NCBI GenBank assembly: GCA_021234155.1
Contig: JAJEKV010000108.1
Location: 1,890,789-1,954,788 of the forward strand
DNA length: 64,000 nucleotides
Direction: 5' to 3'
Source: Isoetes taiwanensis
Lineage: Eukaryota; Streptophyta; Lycopodiopsida; Isoetales; Isoetaceae
Below are positions 23,136-35,333 of this stretch, one piece after another. A model generated the notes under the pieces. That model saw only the letters and a program-made list of their open reading frames with translations, searched no databases and was not told where the DNA came from. How positions within the stretch are numbered: the first letter of the stretch is position 1; each line of letters begins with the position of its first letter. A program made the position numbers and the translations under genes.

Positions 23136-24741
23136 GGCCCAAGGTATGGAGCTTTCATATGCCCGATATGCTTTCCCAGGTCTACGCATAATTGGGCCGG
23201 CCCACCGACCTAGCCGGCCTGCCGATCTAGGTGGGAGAAGACTGACCTAGGTGGGGATTTTTTGCCGACCTACCGACCTATTTTGCCAAAATTCAACTCT
23301 CTCTTTTCCTGCAGATAATGCATAAACAACATGCAATACATCTCTAATTCTAAATAAATAAAGAATTTGGACAAGATTACACCTCAAATAATTGCTAAAC
23401 AGTGGATTTATGATATTAAACTTTTAAATAAAGCAAAGTAGATCAAAGATAAATTGTAATCTATGATGAAGTATGAAATCTAAAAGTAAGAATTTAATTG
23501 GTCTAAAAAACATCCTAAAGAATTCAGATTTGTCTTCCAATCTAGTTCACTAGAGGAGCTATAGACCACATACCTGTTCAGATTTTATTTGAACACATGT
23601 CAAAACTCACTTTCATTGCACTTTTCTCACAGTGAATTCCTTGTGGCCAAAAAGTTAATGAGATCTAAACATGTTGATGTGGCAAGAATTATCCTTGGAG
23701 CCTTGTCACAACTACTTCAGTTTCCATATAAGAGGTATATTTCAGAAGCTCAATAACTTCTCTTCTTACATGCCACTGCCAATAATCATTCTTGAGGGAA
23801 GCAATGCAAGAGCAACCAGAAGCATAATACAAACGATAATACCATAGAAAAAGGGCTCACCAGCAATATTCCTTAGATCACAGGTAGATTAGTTCGATGT
23901 TTGAGTTTCCCAATTGATTTAATATACCCCTGCAGTAAAAAAAACCATATCTATTTAATTTTATGAATGGCATGGCAGCAAGGTGGTCATCGATGTTATA
24001 GCCTGTCCACAAGCTTACCCAACATGGAGTTTAACTGGGTAAGAATGCACGGTACTCTCGGCTATAAATAAATTTCGTCCTACCTTCTCCTGCAGATGGA
24101 CAGCAGCATCAATTAGAGGTTTCAAAACAGTTTAGATTTGTTGCAAGGATGGACATCTATGATTTGCTATTGCTGGTACCCATGGGTTTATTACTCCAGG
24201 TAAATCTAAAGCAACCGAAGAAAAAACTTAACATATACATATAAATAATGACTCAATCTAGCTACTGCAATCAGTGGTCTTTATGGAATTAGATGTCGTA
24301 CAAACATAACAGTGCAAGACTGGCCTCAAAATCGGTTGTTTTGGTTGAGAACTAAGATTCAATGATGCACTTTTCTTGCTAAACAAGCATCCAAACATAT
24401 TTAGATTAGGCTACCAGCCTAGAAACAAAACAACAAGAGGAACAAAGCTTACCTAGAGCTTGATTTGGCCTTACACTGATTGAAACAGAGAGTGGAAGGA
24501 CTCAGGAAGCGATTTGACTGCCCAAATCTAGTCGAAAATACTATGTTCCGGGTATTTTGGCGCCTACAGGATGCAACACAAAAAAGGGGAGAATTTTTCT
24601 TTTTTTTGGCTTTTTAGACCCATCCGACCTTAGGTCGGATTAGGCCGACTCCGACCTAGGTCGGAAGCGCTCGGATTTTAGGGCCGACCTAGGTCGGCCC
24701 CAACCATGGGTCTATGCGAGATATGGGGCTCCAAAGGGGCC
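23136..24741. mobile_element. Putative non-autonomous TIR element with GACCTAGGTC subterminal motifs
   Basis: The left end (GGCCCAAGGTATGGAGC...CATATGCCCGATATGC) resembles the reverse complement of the right end (GGCCCCTTTGGAGC...CATATCTCGCATAG). Just inside both ends are clusters of the palindromic word CCGACCTAGGTCGG and variants (23190-23280 and 24615-24710). The 1.4-kb interior is AT-rich with no coding frame. The pattern fits a non-autonomous DNA transposon of the hAT or PIF type. No clear target duplication was found, so exact ends are uncertain. Confidence 0.5.
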
Positions 24742-25028
24742 ACTATTTTAGACCCACTGTAACAGATCATCTCCACCGAAAATTACTTGACAATAGCCCA
24801 CAACAGTTTCCAATCATGTAACTCATTCTACACCCTGGCAGTTTTCAAAGACTTGAATTTTGAGGTAGGTTTCAAGAGAAAACAAAGATGCTGATGAGTC
24901 TTATGAGAGGAGTTTCACCTATCACAAACAAAGATACACTAGGGTTCGTGTCTGTAGATTACAGGTAATAATATGGACACATCCAATTGCTTTGCAGGCC
25001 ATATAGTGGTGATGTTTTGCAACCTCTT

Positions 25029-25500
25029 TTAAGCACCTGTAACTTCAAATTCAGTAAAATATAGAAAAGGAATCCATCGATTATGCTGAATAGACTGTAT
25101 TTCTCCGGTAAGAGAGTTATTATTCATGACTATTCTAGACAACCTAGATGCATTCGAAAGGGCAGAAGGCAGGCTGCCTGAAAGCATGTTGTTGGATGCC
25201 AAGATGTTTTCAAATTTTGACGTCAATCGACCAAAGAAGGACGGGATTTCCCTATAAAGAAATTGCTGCTAAACTAAAGTCTGCCACAATTAACTCGCTG
25301 CAGTTGGCAAATTCGGAAGGAATACTTCCAGAGAAGGAATTGCCATTCAGTAATACCTGCTGCAACATAGGAAGAATGCTAAATTCCTTGAGGACACTTC
25401 CTTCAAACTTATTGTTATCTAGATCAATGGTCTCAAGCAGACTATAATTTCCAATTTGGCTTGAAATTTTGCCACTAAGACTATTGTATTACAGATCTGA
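25029..25500 (-). pseudogene. Leucine-rich-repeat receptor fragment
   Basis: Minus-strand frames give successive plant-type LRRs: NSLSGKISSQIGNYSLLETI, DLDNNKFEGSVLKEFS, LNGNSFSGSIPSEFANCSEL, then NMLSGSLPSALSNASRLSRI and NNNSLTGEIQ. The L..N.LSG.IP spacing is characteristic of LRR receptor kinases and receptor-like proteins. There are in-frame stops near 25490 and 25255, the repeat run covers only about five units, and no transmembrane or kinase part follows. It is a relic exon fragment. Confidence 0.8.
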
Positions 25501-25639
25501 GTAATTTGGCACGTCCATCCCGAAGGGCAAGCGCTCCTGCCAGAGAGCCATTCCTGCGTGCCGAACAGACATGCTGCTATAAGCAGGTCTTTGGTGGTAT
25601 CCTGGTTGTTAGGGGTGCTCATCATTTTCATTTTAATCT

Positions 25640-26706
25640 TTTAATAGTTTTTCAACCATTAACTCTATTAATTCTATGCATTGCACCCAAATGTATGAGA
25701 TGTGTTATGAATCCATTATGCCATCAGTTACTAATAGTTTCTAAGTCTAGACATTTAGAAGATTACAAGATTTTCTATTTCCTAGGATGTTATCCATCAT
25801 CCTTTGCTGTTTGTGCTTAGTGCAACTGGTAGGCTGCATTATTCTTCTAGCCTACCTGCTATCATCATTAATATCCTGCAAATAAATGACATTATGCATG
25901 GCATTTGCTAAAGCTCTTGATATGTTCATTGTAGGTTCATCAAAGAAAACATATATGTATTGCAAAACGAGTCTACCTTTTACTAAAGCATGATCACTGG
26001 AGGCATTCAAGTAGTGTTGCTTTACCTCCAAGTGGATGCAGTATGTTATCTGAGCAAGTTTATATTTAGCAGCAGATGCGGAGGTTGGAGTGCACAGATT
26101 GGAGGCATGCCACAGACGTCACAGTGGTCGCCCCTTTTTTTTCTGGGAAAGACTTGGCTGCTTCTTTCTACATATGTCGAATACCCACATACATGGAATA
26201 CAGCTTTTTGTACGCACACTAGATTTTTTTCCTGATTAGTTGCAAAAATACTTCAAAAATACATTTACTATCTAAGATATGTAGTTTTTACTTTGTGGAT
26301 ATATGGAATATATTCTTGATAAGAAATGCGTATGATGGCAGTACAATCGTTAACATGTGCTAGATAATAAACATTGAACATATTTGTGTCACAAGTTGTG
26401 GGTGGTGTTGGTATAGAATGTGCTTATTCTATGGAATGAACATGCCTTGGACAACGGACCTCAAGTGCCAATATCTTTACACAAACAACAACATGATAGA
26501 GATAAAGCCATACATATGAGTTGTGATCATAGTAGTAGCATTTGTTATCACTTTAAATGTCCAATTATTCTTCCACTAACTTCGCAAAAGTACCATCTCC
26601 AAAAAAAAATGTCATAAACATTTGTGATGGAGCAAGTCTCCCTTATCAAACATCTAACATCAACACGGAATGACAATGATGTACTCTAATTCTTAATACA
26701 CACATA

Positions 26707-26709
<3 letters not shown>
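25640..26709. other. No gene recognised; unclassified repeat ending in poly(A)
   Basis: The stretch is AT-rich with only short frames and no known motif. It ends in a long A-run, so its 3' part may be a retroposed sequence on the plus strand whose source I cannot identify. Confidence 0.4.

Positions 26710-26737
<28 letters not shown>
26710..26737 (+). repeat. Poly(A) run of 28
   Basis: A pure A28 tract. It is consistent with the 3' tail of a retroposed sequence (SINE, LINE or processed copy) on the plus strand, or a mononucleotide microsatellite. Confidence 0.6.
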
Positions 26738-26963
26738 CTAGCTATTGTAAGAGGTCCAGATTGAGAAAACAACACTAAGATGATGTGCTTGATGTCATTC
26801 ATTTATGTGGGAGATGTTTTTGTAATGCCTCCTAGTTTGGCACACTATCATTCTATTCTATTGCGTCATTAATTAAGTAGTCTGTTATGCATGTTGTTAT
26901 CAGACTCTGTTACATGCACTAGATGGTTGGATAGTGCCATAATTATTAGCTGGTTGGAATTTA

Positions 26964-29364
26964 TCTTATATTATAATGTTGTGTAATGGACTGCACCCTA
27001 GATCGGGCGGCCCACATTAACTCTTTGAATAGACGGTCGTGATCATTCCGTAAAAACCCTAACGAAGTCCTTCTTCACTTACAAACCCTATCCGGCCTGG
27101 AGTTGAGTCGGGTTCCTTTTATCCGCCTCTCTTTCTCGATTTAGGTTTAGGCCATACCCGTGGTTCTTTTCCATATCTCTGTGATTCAGATATTGGACCT
27201 AAATGACCAAAGCAGAACGGGGAATCGCACTCTTCTTGGTAATTTCACCCGCGTTACCTCCGCGGCGTGGTTGTAGCTCGGGCTCTACCGGAGGCTAAGC
27301 TTAAGGATGTTGGAGCAGCTTGGAGTTTTGTTCGAGCTTTGGAGGCCATAGTCGCACAACAACAGTTTTAAGATATAATGCCTCCTCCATACTTTCTCTC
27401 GCACCTACCTTTGTCGGCAGGCAGCATATTAGCTACAATCTATAGAGAGCTCGGCTATGGCATCCTATGGTGAGCTATGGGGAAATCTTAGAAAGATCTG
27501 CAACACTCTTCTCTTAAGCCATAGCGGGTTAGAATCATTCGCATTTAGGAACACTATACCGCAGTATGCAAGGATATCGTAAAAGTGCATATGGTGAAGA
27601 CCCAATGCATTAATGTCCCGGTGATGCTAAATCGCGGCCTTTAAAGCCCATTTACGATCTGCGAGAATCGACACGCTTTGGGTTCAAAATCAACCCTTTC
27701 ACAATAAATAAGTCTAGAGCAAAGCATGGTTGAAATATGGCCATAAAACCCACAACCCAAGAGTTAAATGCCTCTATGGGCGCTTCGATTCGATAAATGT
27801 GACCTAAAACAAGGGTTTAGTTTACCGTGATTAAATCGAATGGATAATGCGCTGAAGTTCCGAATTAATTCGCGGGCGTAAGAACAAAGGGGCAAGGCTT
27901 ATGCAGTTCCACATAGTGAGTCCTCGCACCGTGTGTGTTTTTCTTGCTTTATGTAATCACGAAGTTTTTTCACATTTTCTTACTTTGAATGGTTTTGAAT
28001 CTGCTTGATATATATTTATGTCCCGTTTTTATTTCCTTGATATGCATTTGCAAATGGCCTAGGGACCATCTTGCTTTTACTCAATTCATTCTTTTATTTA
28101 CGCTTATGAAGTTCATTCTTTTCTTTCTCGCTTCACAAAGCCGATTATGCTCCCCAACCAATTATTTAACCACACATGTTTAGGAAAACATTGTAGTTAG
28201 TGCGGCTGTGAATTTTTCTCAGAATTGAATTTAGTCATAAAATGCTTGGGAAACATCTTTTGCAAGTAGCATTTCAAAGTATTTAGAATGATCCACGCTT
28301 TTGATTTAGATTCAAGATCCGGCCATCGCTTTGATGGGTTGGTTGCAAAACTTCGCCTAATGGAGCCTTGCCTCTTCATTTCACAAAATTGTTGTCGCCT
28401 ATGAAGCCTTTTACCCAAATTTTTGCTATTTTTGTCGGATCCTCGCAGATGCATTTGTAAGTTGTACATTCAATTTGTTTCAATGGCCAAGACTATCCGC
28501 TCTACACTTCTACACCGATGGTTATGTTGAAAGGCACATGGCATTAAACCGCTTACATGTTCGGAAGATTTGAGATTGGCATTACTTTCTCACCATAGAA
28601 GAGTGTTCCAACTTGCTAAAAGGATCCCATTGAAAGAGATAATACCTTCCCCGTTTATTTCTTATAGACCATGTGAGATTGTTTAGGAAAGCATAGCTGA
28701 TTCACTTAAAAGGGTTGAACAACTCTGCCATAAGAGCGGAAAAAGCCACAATTCAATTTAAGAAGTTATCACATGGCCTCTACAATGCATCAATAACTTC
28801 TTTCTCAATATCTTATCCGGCCATTAAACTTCTTCAATGCAAAGAGGAAACAAGACGTGTAAAAACACAATAGCATTCTATAGTTCTAACATATATGCTA
28901 AAATATAAACTTAGATATTTGGGAACATACACGTACTTCCCAACAATTTAAAGTACAATGCACACAATTCCAATTACAAATTTCCAACTTTAGCCCAACG
29001 CTAACTCTGCCAATTTATCTCACTATTTAGGTTTTTGCTAGGCACTATTTAGGTTTTTTCCAAACGCTATTTAGGGGCCAATTAGATTGACAGAAACTTA
29101 AAGGCGGTGGAAAGATCTAGAAAGATCAAGCGGTGAGCCTTACTAGGGCACAACCGACATGTTCACCATTTAGGTTTTTGCTAAGCACATTTAGGTTTTT
29201 TGCTAGGCACCGTTGCTATATAGTCCTTTTACTTTAGCATGCATTTGGTCATAGCAAATCGTTTACTAATTTGCATGCATGAGAAAATACCACATGTCAA
29301 TAAAGACCACGTATCATTGACAGGTTCCCAACATTTGCCCAGCAACGCTGGGCACCATTACTAG
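26964..29364 (+). mobile_element. Non-autonomous Helitron (copy 1)
   Basis: The 5' end is A^TCTTATATTATAA, a typical TC-start Helitron terminus. The 3' end is a GC-rich hairpin GCCCAGC-AAC-GCTGGGC (29337-29353), seven bases, then CTAG^T (29361-29365). Insertion between A and T without duplication is the family rule. The same two ends occur in inverted orientation at 40161 and 38300, which independently supports both calls. There is no Rep/helicase coding. The interior starts with CCCTAA-type leader-like sequence (about 27040-27250) and near the 3' end has repeated TATTTAGGTTTTTGCTAGGC words (29030-29210). A minus-strand frame at 28469-28197 is open but unidentified. Confidence 0.85.
29337..29364 (+). 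other. Helitron 3' hairpin and CTAG terminus
   Basis: A seven-base perfect stem with AAC loop is followed by ACCATTA and CTAG. This is the termination signal recognised during rolling-circle transposition in the family. Confidence 0.85.
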
Positions 29365-29372
29365 TCTTAACA

Positions 29373-29380
29373 TATATAAA
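29373..29380 (+). promoter_or_regulatory. Possible TATA box upstream of the RRP6L3-like fragment
   Basis: TATATAAA lies about 240 bases before the ATG at 29613, directly after the Helitron end. It could be the original core promoter of the captured gene. Sequence match only. Confidence 0.3.
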
Positions 29381-29612
29381 TGCTATACTTTCGACGTCGA
29401 GGCATTCATCTCGACCGTCGATTGGTTCAAGGATTCATCTCGATCGTCAATCATTTCGTCTCATCGCTAGGTCTTGGGGCACTATCACTGCGACCATCGG
29501 ATCCGAATAGGCGGCCATAGCGCTTCCTTGCTTCTTGTGTCAGCACTTAGCTTGCTTGCTTGCTGCCGCTTTACTGTGCCATGCGTTCCAAATTGAGCTC
29601 CATACTCTGGCG

Positions 29613-30070
29613 ATGGCATTGTCTTCGAAAACGCTCTCAACTGGATATGCCCATAAATTATTTGGCAAGCAGTTTTTGAAAAGACCTGTATTTCTGAAGC
29701 CATCGCTGGTTTTGAACTCTGACGGAAATTTGCTGCTTCAAGGCAAGAACAGACGCTTGCTCTGGAGCTCCGGCACAGTAAACAACGGAGCAACAGGCCT
29801 AGAGGTACTTTCTTACCTTGCTCCATCTTTTAATGCAGGACCCGAAGATTTGCATCCTTATGCAGATCAAATCCGTGCCTTGGTGGATGCCCCGGTTTTG
29901 CATCCTTCTAACCTGATATCCAGCTATAACAGACCTCCTTCACTGGAGCAACTTTATATTTGGGTAGATTCGAAGGAAAAACTTGAAAGTCTTGCTGCAG
30001 AGCTTGCTAACCAAAAGGAATTTGGTGTTGATACAGAGCAACACATCGTTCATAGGTACTTCGGTATGCA
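29613..30070 (+). pseudogene. RRP6L3: RRP6L3-like 3'-5' exonuclease, 5' fragment
   Basis: The frame from the ATG at 29613 ends in EQLYIWVDSKEKLESLAAEL and KEFGVDTEQH..HRYFGM. This matches the start of the RNase D-type DEDD exonuclease domain of plant RRP6-like proteins, with the DTE of motif ExoI present. The upstream 130 residues (LLLQGKNRRLLWSSG, AGPEDLHPYADQIRALVDAP) look like the N-terminal region. After FGMHIT the homology ends, so motifs ExoII and ExoIII and the HRDC region are absent. The intact protein would trim RNA as an exosome-linked exonuclease. Here it is a broken 5' piece followed 300 bases later by MND1 exons on the same strand. Confidence 0.75.
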
Positions 30071-30365
30071 CATAACCCTTACAAGAAAGCAATGTCTCTG
30101 TCTTTTGGTCTGATTAATCATGTAGAGAAGATGTGATGATTTTCTTTGCCTAGTTCTGAAGGCATGTCTTAATTTTTGCTATCGATAACATTGTGCTTTG
30201 TTCTTCCTTGTGCATGCTATATGATGTCATCCACAGGTTTCATTAGTGGTCATGCATAATGTTGTATAATGAATCCTCCAATTTTTGCTCCTTTGTTTAC
30301 CAGTCAATAATTATTCATTGGTACTTGGACATGGGCTTTCTTGACAATAGCACCTACTTCTGCAG

Positions 30366-31175
30366 ATCTACTTCTGGAGCCTTCCAAGTTGTGCAGGAAA
30401 TCATGTAAGAAGTCCTTGATTGTCTTTTGTCATGTGGAGCAGTCATCACAGATGATGAATGCAACTTGCAGCTCAGGCAGAAACCGTCAAAGTTAGAAGA
30501 TGAATTAGCAGCTTTGAAAAGGCGTCGGACTGAATTAGAGAAACAAAAAGAATCGTCAAAGAAGGGAAGAGAAGATTCAGTGAGTTTTACCTGTGTTTCA
30601 GACTTTCGTTGTCTAATCTTAAGTGTCTAGGGCTCTCAATAAGTTTGACTTCTTTTGCCAACAGAGTGAACGTGAGAAAGCATTGGCAATTCTCAAGCAA
30701 CTTGAGAGAGCACAAAATGCTAAAGGTGAGTTTGTGTGCTTTTGTGGCCTTTTTATCAGAACTTTGCACAACTTTGTCATTTTATAGGATGAACTCGAGC
30801 TTTATGCAGACAACGACCCTGCCACTTTCGAAGCAATGAGTAAGCACATAAGAAGGCTATCCTTTTCCAGTTCCATATGATATGAACTTTAACTAGCAAT
30901 TTAAATCTTTATCAGAAGCTGCAACTGAAGTTGCACATCAAGCTGCCAACCGCTGGACAGGTTTGTTTCTGTTCAGAAATTGAGGTGACAGCTCAATTTT
31001 TTCAGAAGATAAAAACCTGCATTGCTACAGATAATGTCTTTTCAATGCAAAATTGGTGCTCCCTGAAGCAAAGGAACGTCTGCAACAAGCATATAAAGAG
31101 GTAAGCAATCTCACAATTTGCTGTGGACACTTCCTTTAGGTCGGTATTACAGAGGATTTTGACTATATTGAGTAA
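30366..31175 (+). pseudogene. MND1: MND1 homologue, 3' half (seven exons)
   Basis: Exons with GT-AG borders can be placed at 30366-30404, 30472-30579, 30665-30725, 30788-30839, 30916-30960, 31031-31100 and 31140-31175. They encode IYFWSLPSCAGNH, then LRQKPSKLEDELAAL (coiled coil), KKGREDS, SEREKALAILKQLE, ELYADNDPATFEAM, KAATEVAHQAANRWT, DNVFSMQNWC and finally VGITEDFDYIE with a stop. These are signature blocks of meiotic protein MND1, which with HOP2 promotes strand invasion by DMC1. The N-terminal winged-helix half is missing. Exon 3 to 4 is out of frame by one base, and exon 6 shifts frame before LPEAKERLQQAYKE. So this is a non-functional 3' fragment. Confidence 0.88.
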
Positions 31176-31751
31176 AGCAGCAAGTCGCATCATTTTGTGT
31201 AGAACTCAGTGGTTGATAAGGAAATTATGAATATCTGGTAATTTTAGATTGTGGAAGCTATGTGATCAATATATGGAATTAGGTTAGGTGTGCATATATA
31301 TCCAATGTTCCTATTTCAACTGAATGAGATCTATAGTTCCTCTATTTGAGCACTTAGGTGTGATGACATGAGTGGCTTATAGTTGTGGCATACAAAAGCA
31401 CGCAATTTATTGCATATAATTTTATTGCATAAACGATCAAAGGGTGCAAGTATTCTATAATACTCATGATGAAGTAACAATTGGAGTTCATAAATTTAAA
31501 AACTTTGCAAAATCTCTCCTGACAATGAATCTTCGTGACTTGTGACATTTACAGAATGGTGAATCCTTCATGTTTGTTACCTATTGGAAAACAAGAATGT
31601 AAAGGGGAGAGCAATAAGAATTTCAAACTCAAAGGTTGCTATTTTACTTGATGAGTTGAATTGGCCACAACGTAAATTATTGACTCCTAACTAATAGGAC
31701 TCGACAAGGCAATGCCACCATCATTATAGTTGCCATGTTTCAAGTCCTAGA

Positions 31752-32810
31752 GTAAAAATGGTCAATTATATTTATTTTTTATATATTAATCACGCCATTA
31801 AAGACCCTCAGGTCCAACTGGCGACAAAGTACATCGAGAGTTTTATTTATGAACTATTCAAAGGCACCACTTGCCTCAAGGGTGCTCATGTTGTCATATA
31901 ATTCCATAATTTCCTGCTCTTTCTTTCCACACCATCTTGATGTATGAGCTGAGTTTATTGTATGGGACATTCCGTAGATCTTTCAAGCTTGTGCAGTCTA
32001 TATCAAAATTGGTTCTAATGCTCTCATTGCCTTTGGGCATTCTAAGAAAGTGTCGGTTCAGGTTTCTATCTTAGGATCCGGGCAACCGGGACAAGACCTT
32101 TGATGTCGTGGTGTGCCATACCAACGACCCGTTTCCACATGCAAATGATGAGAAGAAGTAGTGAAATGAGAGATCATAACTTCATTGCGTCTACTAATGT
32201 TAGATGTCAAATATGGCTGCTCCACATAAGTAGACAGGTCACATATTTCAGCCCTATAAAATTGTTGTTTCACACTAGTATCCTACCACGTTAAAGTTCA
32301 ATACACCCCCGTGACTTGTTCCCTTACCTCTTTCAATTTTCTTGAAGAAGGCCATGACCGGCCGCTAAGATGCCAACTTTCAGCCCACTTGCATACTTGG
32401 TAGTACCACCCTTTGCTCTCGCTAGCATAAGATAGCTTACCAGGGGAGGCGGTCTTTTGAGAAGCTTTTCACCGCGATTGATATATGTGATTGTACAACA
32501 AAGGGCTTCAATCTCTAAAGGAAGCAATCCCGCTTCTGCTAGCATAATACAGTAAGGCGTTTGAGACTTTACTCCAAGTTCTTCCATCAAATATCTCTTC
32601 TGCACTTTTTCAATGGATGCCCAGCTTTGCTTGGATAGCCCAGTCCCCATCTTGGCACCACATAGGACTACGGGTTTCACCCATTCAAAGATAAAGAAGT
32701 CTCCTAGTTTCCCAATGCCACAAATTATTAGTGCGACATGAATGAAACATGCTATATAATGCTCTAAGCCCCCAGAAGCTACGCTTTGAGGCGCACCTTC
32801 TTCCTTTGAG
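31752..32810 (-). repeat. LINE 3' region, tandem copy 1
   Basis: This 1.06-kb unit is repeated immediately as 32811-33855 with about 90 percent identity. On the minus strand it encodes the C-terminal part of LINE ORF2 (SWASIEKVQKRYLMEELGV, EAGLLPLEIEALCCTITY). Differences between the copies fall mainly at CTG/CAG sites. Confidence 0.85.
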
Positions 32811-33855
32811 TAAAATGGTCAATTATATTTATTTTTTATATATTAATCACGCCATTAAAGACCCTCAGTCCAATCATGGCGACAAAGTACATCGAGAGTT
32901 TTATTTATGAACTATTCAAAGGCACCACTTGCCTCAAGGGTGCTCATGTTGTCATATAATTCCATAATTTACGCTCTTTCTTTCCACACCATCTTGATGT
33001 ATGAGCCGAGTTTATTGTATGGGACATTCCGAGATCTTTCAAGCTTGTGCGCTATATCAAAATTGGTTCTAATGCTCTCATATCTTTGGGCATTCTAAGA
33101 AAGTGTGCGGTTCGTTTCTATCTTAGGATCCGTGCAACTCGACAAGACCTTTGATGTCGTGGTGTGCCATACCAACGACCCTTCCACATGCAAATGATGA
33201 GAAGAAGTGCGTAGTCGAGAGATCATAACTTCATTGCGTCTACTAATGTTTGATGTCAAATATGGCTGCTCCACATAAGTAGACAGTCACATATTTCAGC
33301 CCTATAAAATTGTTGTTTCACACTAGTATCCTTCCACAAAGAAGTTCAATACACCCCCGTGACTTGTTCCCTTACCTCTTTTCAATTTTCTTGAAGAAGG
33401 CCATGACGGGCAGCTAAGATGCCAACTTTCAGCCCACTTGCATACTTGGTAGTACCACCCTTTGCTCTCGTGAGCATAAGATAGCTTGCATGTGGAGGCG
33501 GTCTTTTTGAGAAGCTTTTCACACGATTGATATATGTGATTGTACAACAAAGGGCTTCAATCTCTAAAGGAAGCAATCCCGCTTCGCTAGCATAATACGA
33601 TAAGGCGTTTGAGACTTTACTCCAAGTTCTTCCATCAAATATCTCTTTCACTTTTTCAATGGATGCCCAAATTTTGCTTGGATAGCCCAGTCCCCATATT
33701 GGGCACCCAGATAGACTACTTTTTGGTTTCACCATTACAAAGATAAAGAAGTCTCCTAGTTTCCCAATGCCACAAATTATTAGTAATGACATGAATGAAA
33801 CATGCTATATAATGCTCTAAGCCCCCTGTATACGCTTTGAGGCAGCCTTCTTCCA
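32811..33855 (-). repeat. LINE 3' region, tandem copy 2
   Basis: This is the second copy of the unit and is contiguous with the LINE reverse transcriptase to its right. It contains the frame with GCPIWGLGYPSKIWASIEK and EAGLLPLEIEALCCT. The duplication probably arose by unequal exchange or template switching after insertion. Confidence 0.85.
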
Positions 33856-34059
33856 ATTGTAATTGTCTCGAGACCTCAATACCTAGATATTTATAATCGA
33901 TACTTGTTCAATAGCTGTCCCTCCCTACCAAAAAGCTGAATTTTTCTCGTGTGCCCAAGACCATTATTTTGGATTTTGAAGCGTTGATGGTCATTCTTTT
34001 ATGAGTACAAAACTCATGTAAAACATCTAGGTGTCTTTGGAGTCCCTCAAATTGCCTTA

Positions 34060-35164
34060 GAAATCAGCACTATATCATCTGCAAATAGGAGGACTTGGAT
34101 CGGGTAGCATCCCAACCGGCGTAACTCCCCCCAATCTAGCAAGCCAGTTCTCTACCTCATCAATGTATAATCCAAATAATGTTGGCGAAGCGGGATAGCC
34201 CCCGCTTCACTCCAATTGTGCTTAAGATCTTCTCTTCTCCCTCAAAGGGAAAGGAAAGTTCTATCGTGACTTGCCTATATAGACATGCTACGCTTGTCCG
34301 AGTTCTAAGGGAACTTCTATAATTTCGAGTCCCGCTTCTAAATCGCCTCTGTCTACTCACAAATGCTTTAGCAAGATCAATAAAAGCCATGAACCTCCTC
34401 CTGCCAAAGCCCTTTGCACCTTCAGCTATGACACGCAGGGACACTAGGTGGTCAAGTGTTGAGTGTCCACGTCTGAAGCCAGCTTGACCATAAGCCCGCA
34501 CATCATTTACATCAGCCCACTCTGAAATCTTTTTTTCAAGCATTGCCGCTAAATATTTTGAAAAAATAGAACTAATCAAGATAGTTCTATAATTGCGTAT
34601 GTCATCTTTTGTCATGGCTTTAAAGATTGGAATTACTCTGCTCAAGTACCAATCTGCAGGAAATTCTCCATTTATTAGAGAATTATTGCATAGGTCCAAT
34701 AGTCTTTCATGTGTTGCATCACCCCCCATTTAATGAGCTCTGATGAGAGACTGTAACATCAAAAGCCTTGCCATTCTGGAGTCCCCTGTAATGCTTGCTT
34801 AAGATCGGATATAGAAAAATAGTGATGCGTAGCTTGGGATCTAATGTCATGTTAGCGCAATGGGACATGATATAATTCAAATCCAGCCCAATAAGTCTTT
34901 TTCTTGTGATGTTTCCGACCTCTTGCCACCTTTGCAAAGACGCTTCCAAAATAACCTTGGATAGATCGCAATCCATGACTCGCTTTTTGGTGGTGTACAC
35001 GTAGCCAATCCCGCTTCTTCCGCTTTGACTAGCTTTTTATAGTGTTTCATTGCCCCTTCCTTGTCTTGCGCATTTTTCAAAGCAGATTTAGCCTCGCAGG
35101 TGCATTCCTTGTCATACCATTTTTTATTAATATAGCCCCGTTTAAAATGGTTTGGTATGTCCAA
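34060..35164 (-). pseudogene. LINE reverse transcriptase
   Basis: Blocks in order: LCNNSLINGEFPADWYLSRV and IPIFKAMTKDDIRNYR (finger region, matching P.F.K.....NYRPI), ISSIFSKYLAAMLEKKI, then YGQAGFRRGHSTLDHLVSL (the GF..G.ST..H block), RFMAFIDLAKAF (first catalytic Asp) and FADDIVL at about 34083-34064 (catalytic DD). Upstream at 35164-34877 is a linker with INKKWYDKECTCEAKSALK. This set identifies a non-LTR reverse transcriptase used for target-primed integration. Assignment to a clade is not possible by eye; the motif style is closer to RTE/Jockey-like than to plant L1. Confidence 0.85.
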
Positions 35165-35333
35165 ATACTTGACTTGCTGATCAGAAGGACTTCTTTCGGT
35201 TTCTCATATCCATCCATCAGGTCCACCGCCAACTTGCATTTTCAATAGTTTTTTCAACCGTCATTTCATATGTCTCTGCCAATGCATAATCTACCTTTTG
35301 TTTTGCTTGAAATTACAGTCTGTGGAAGGCGAT

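Noticed and set aside
29485-29826. Minus-strand 113-codon frame
   Set aside because: It is antisense to the RRP6L3-like exon, whose plus-strand translation is clearly the meaningful one.
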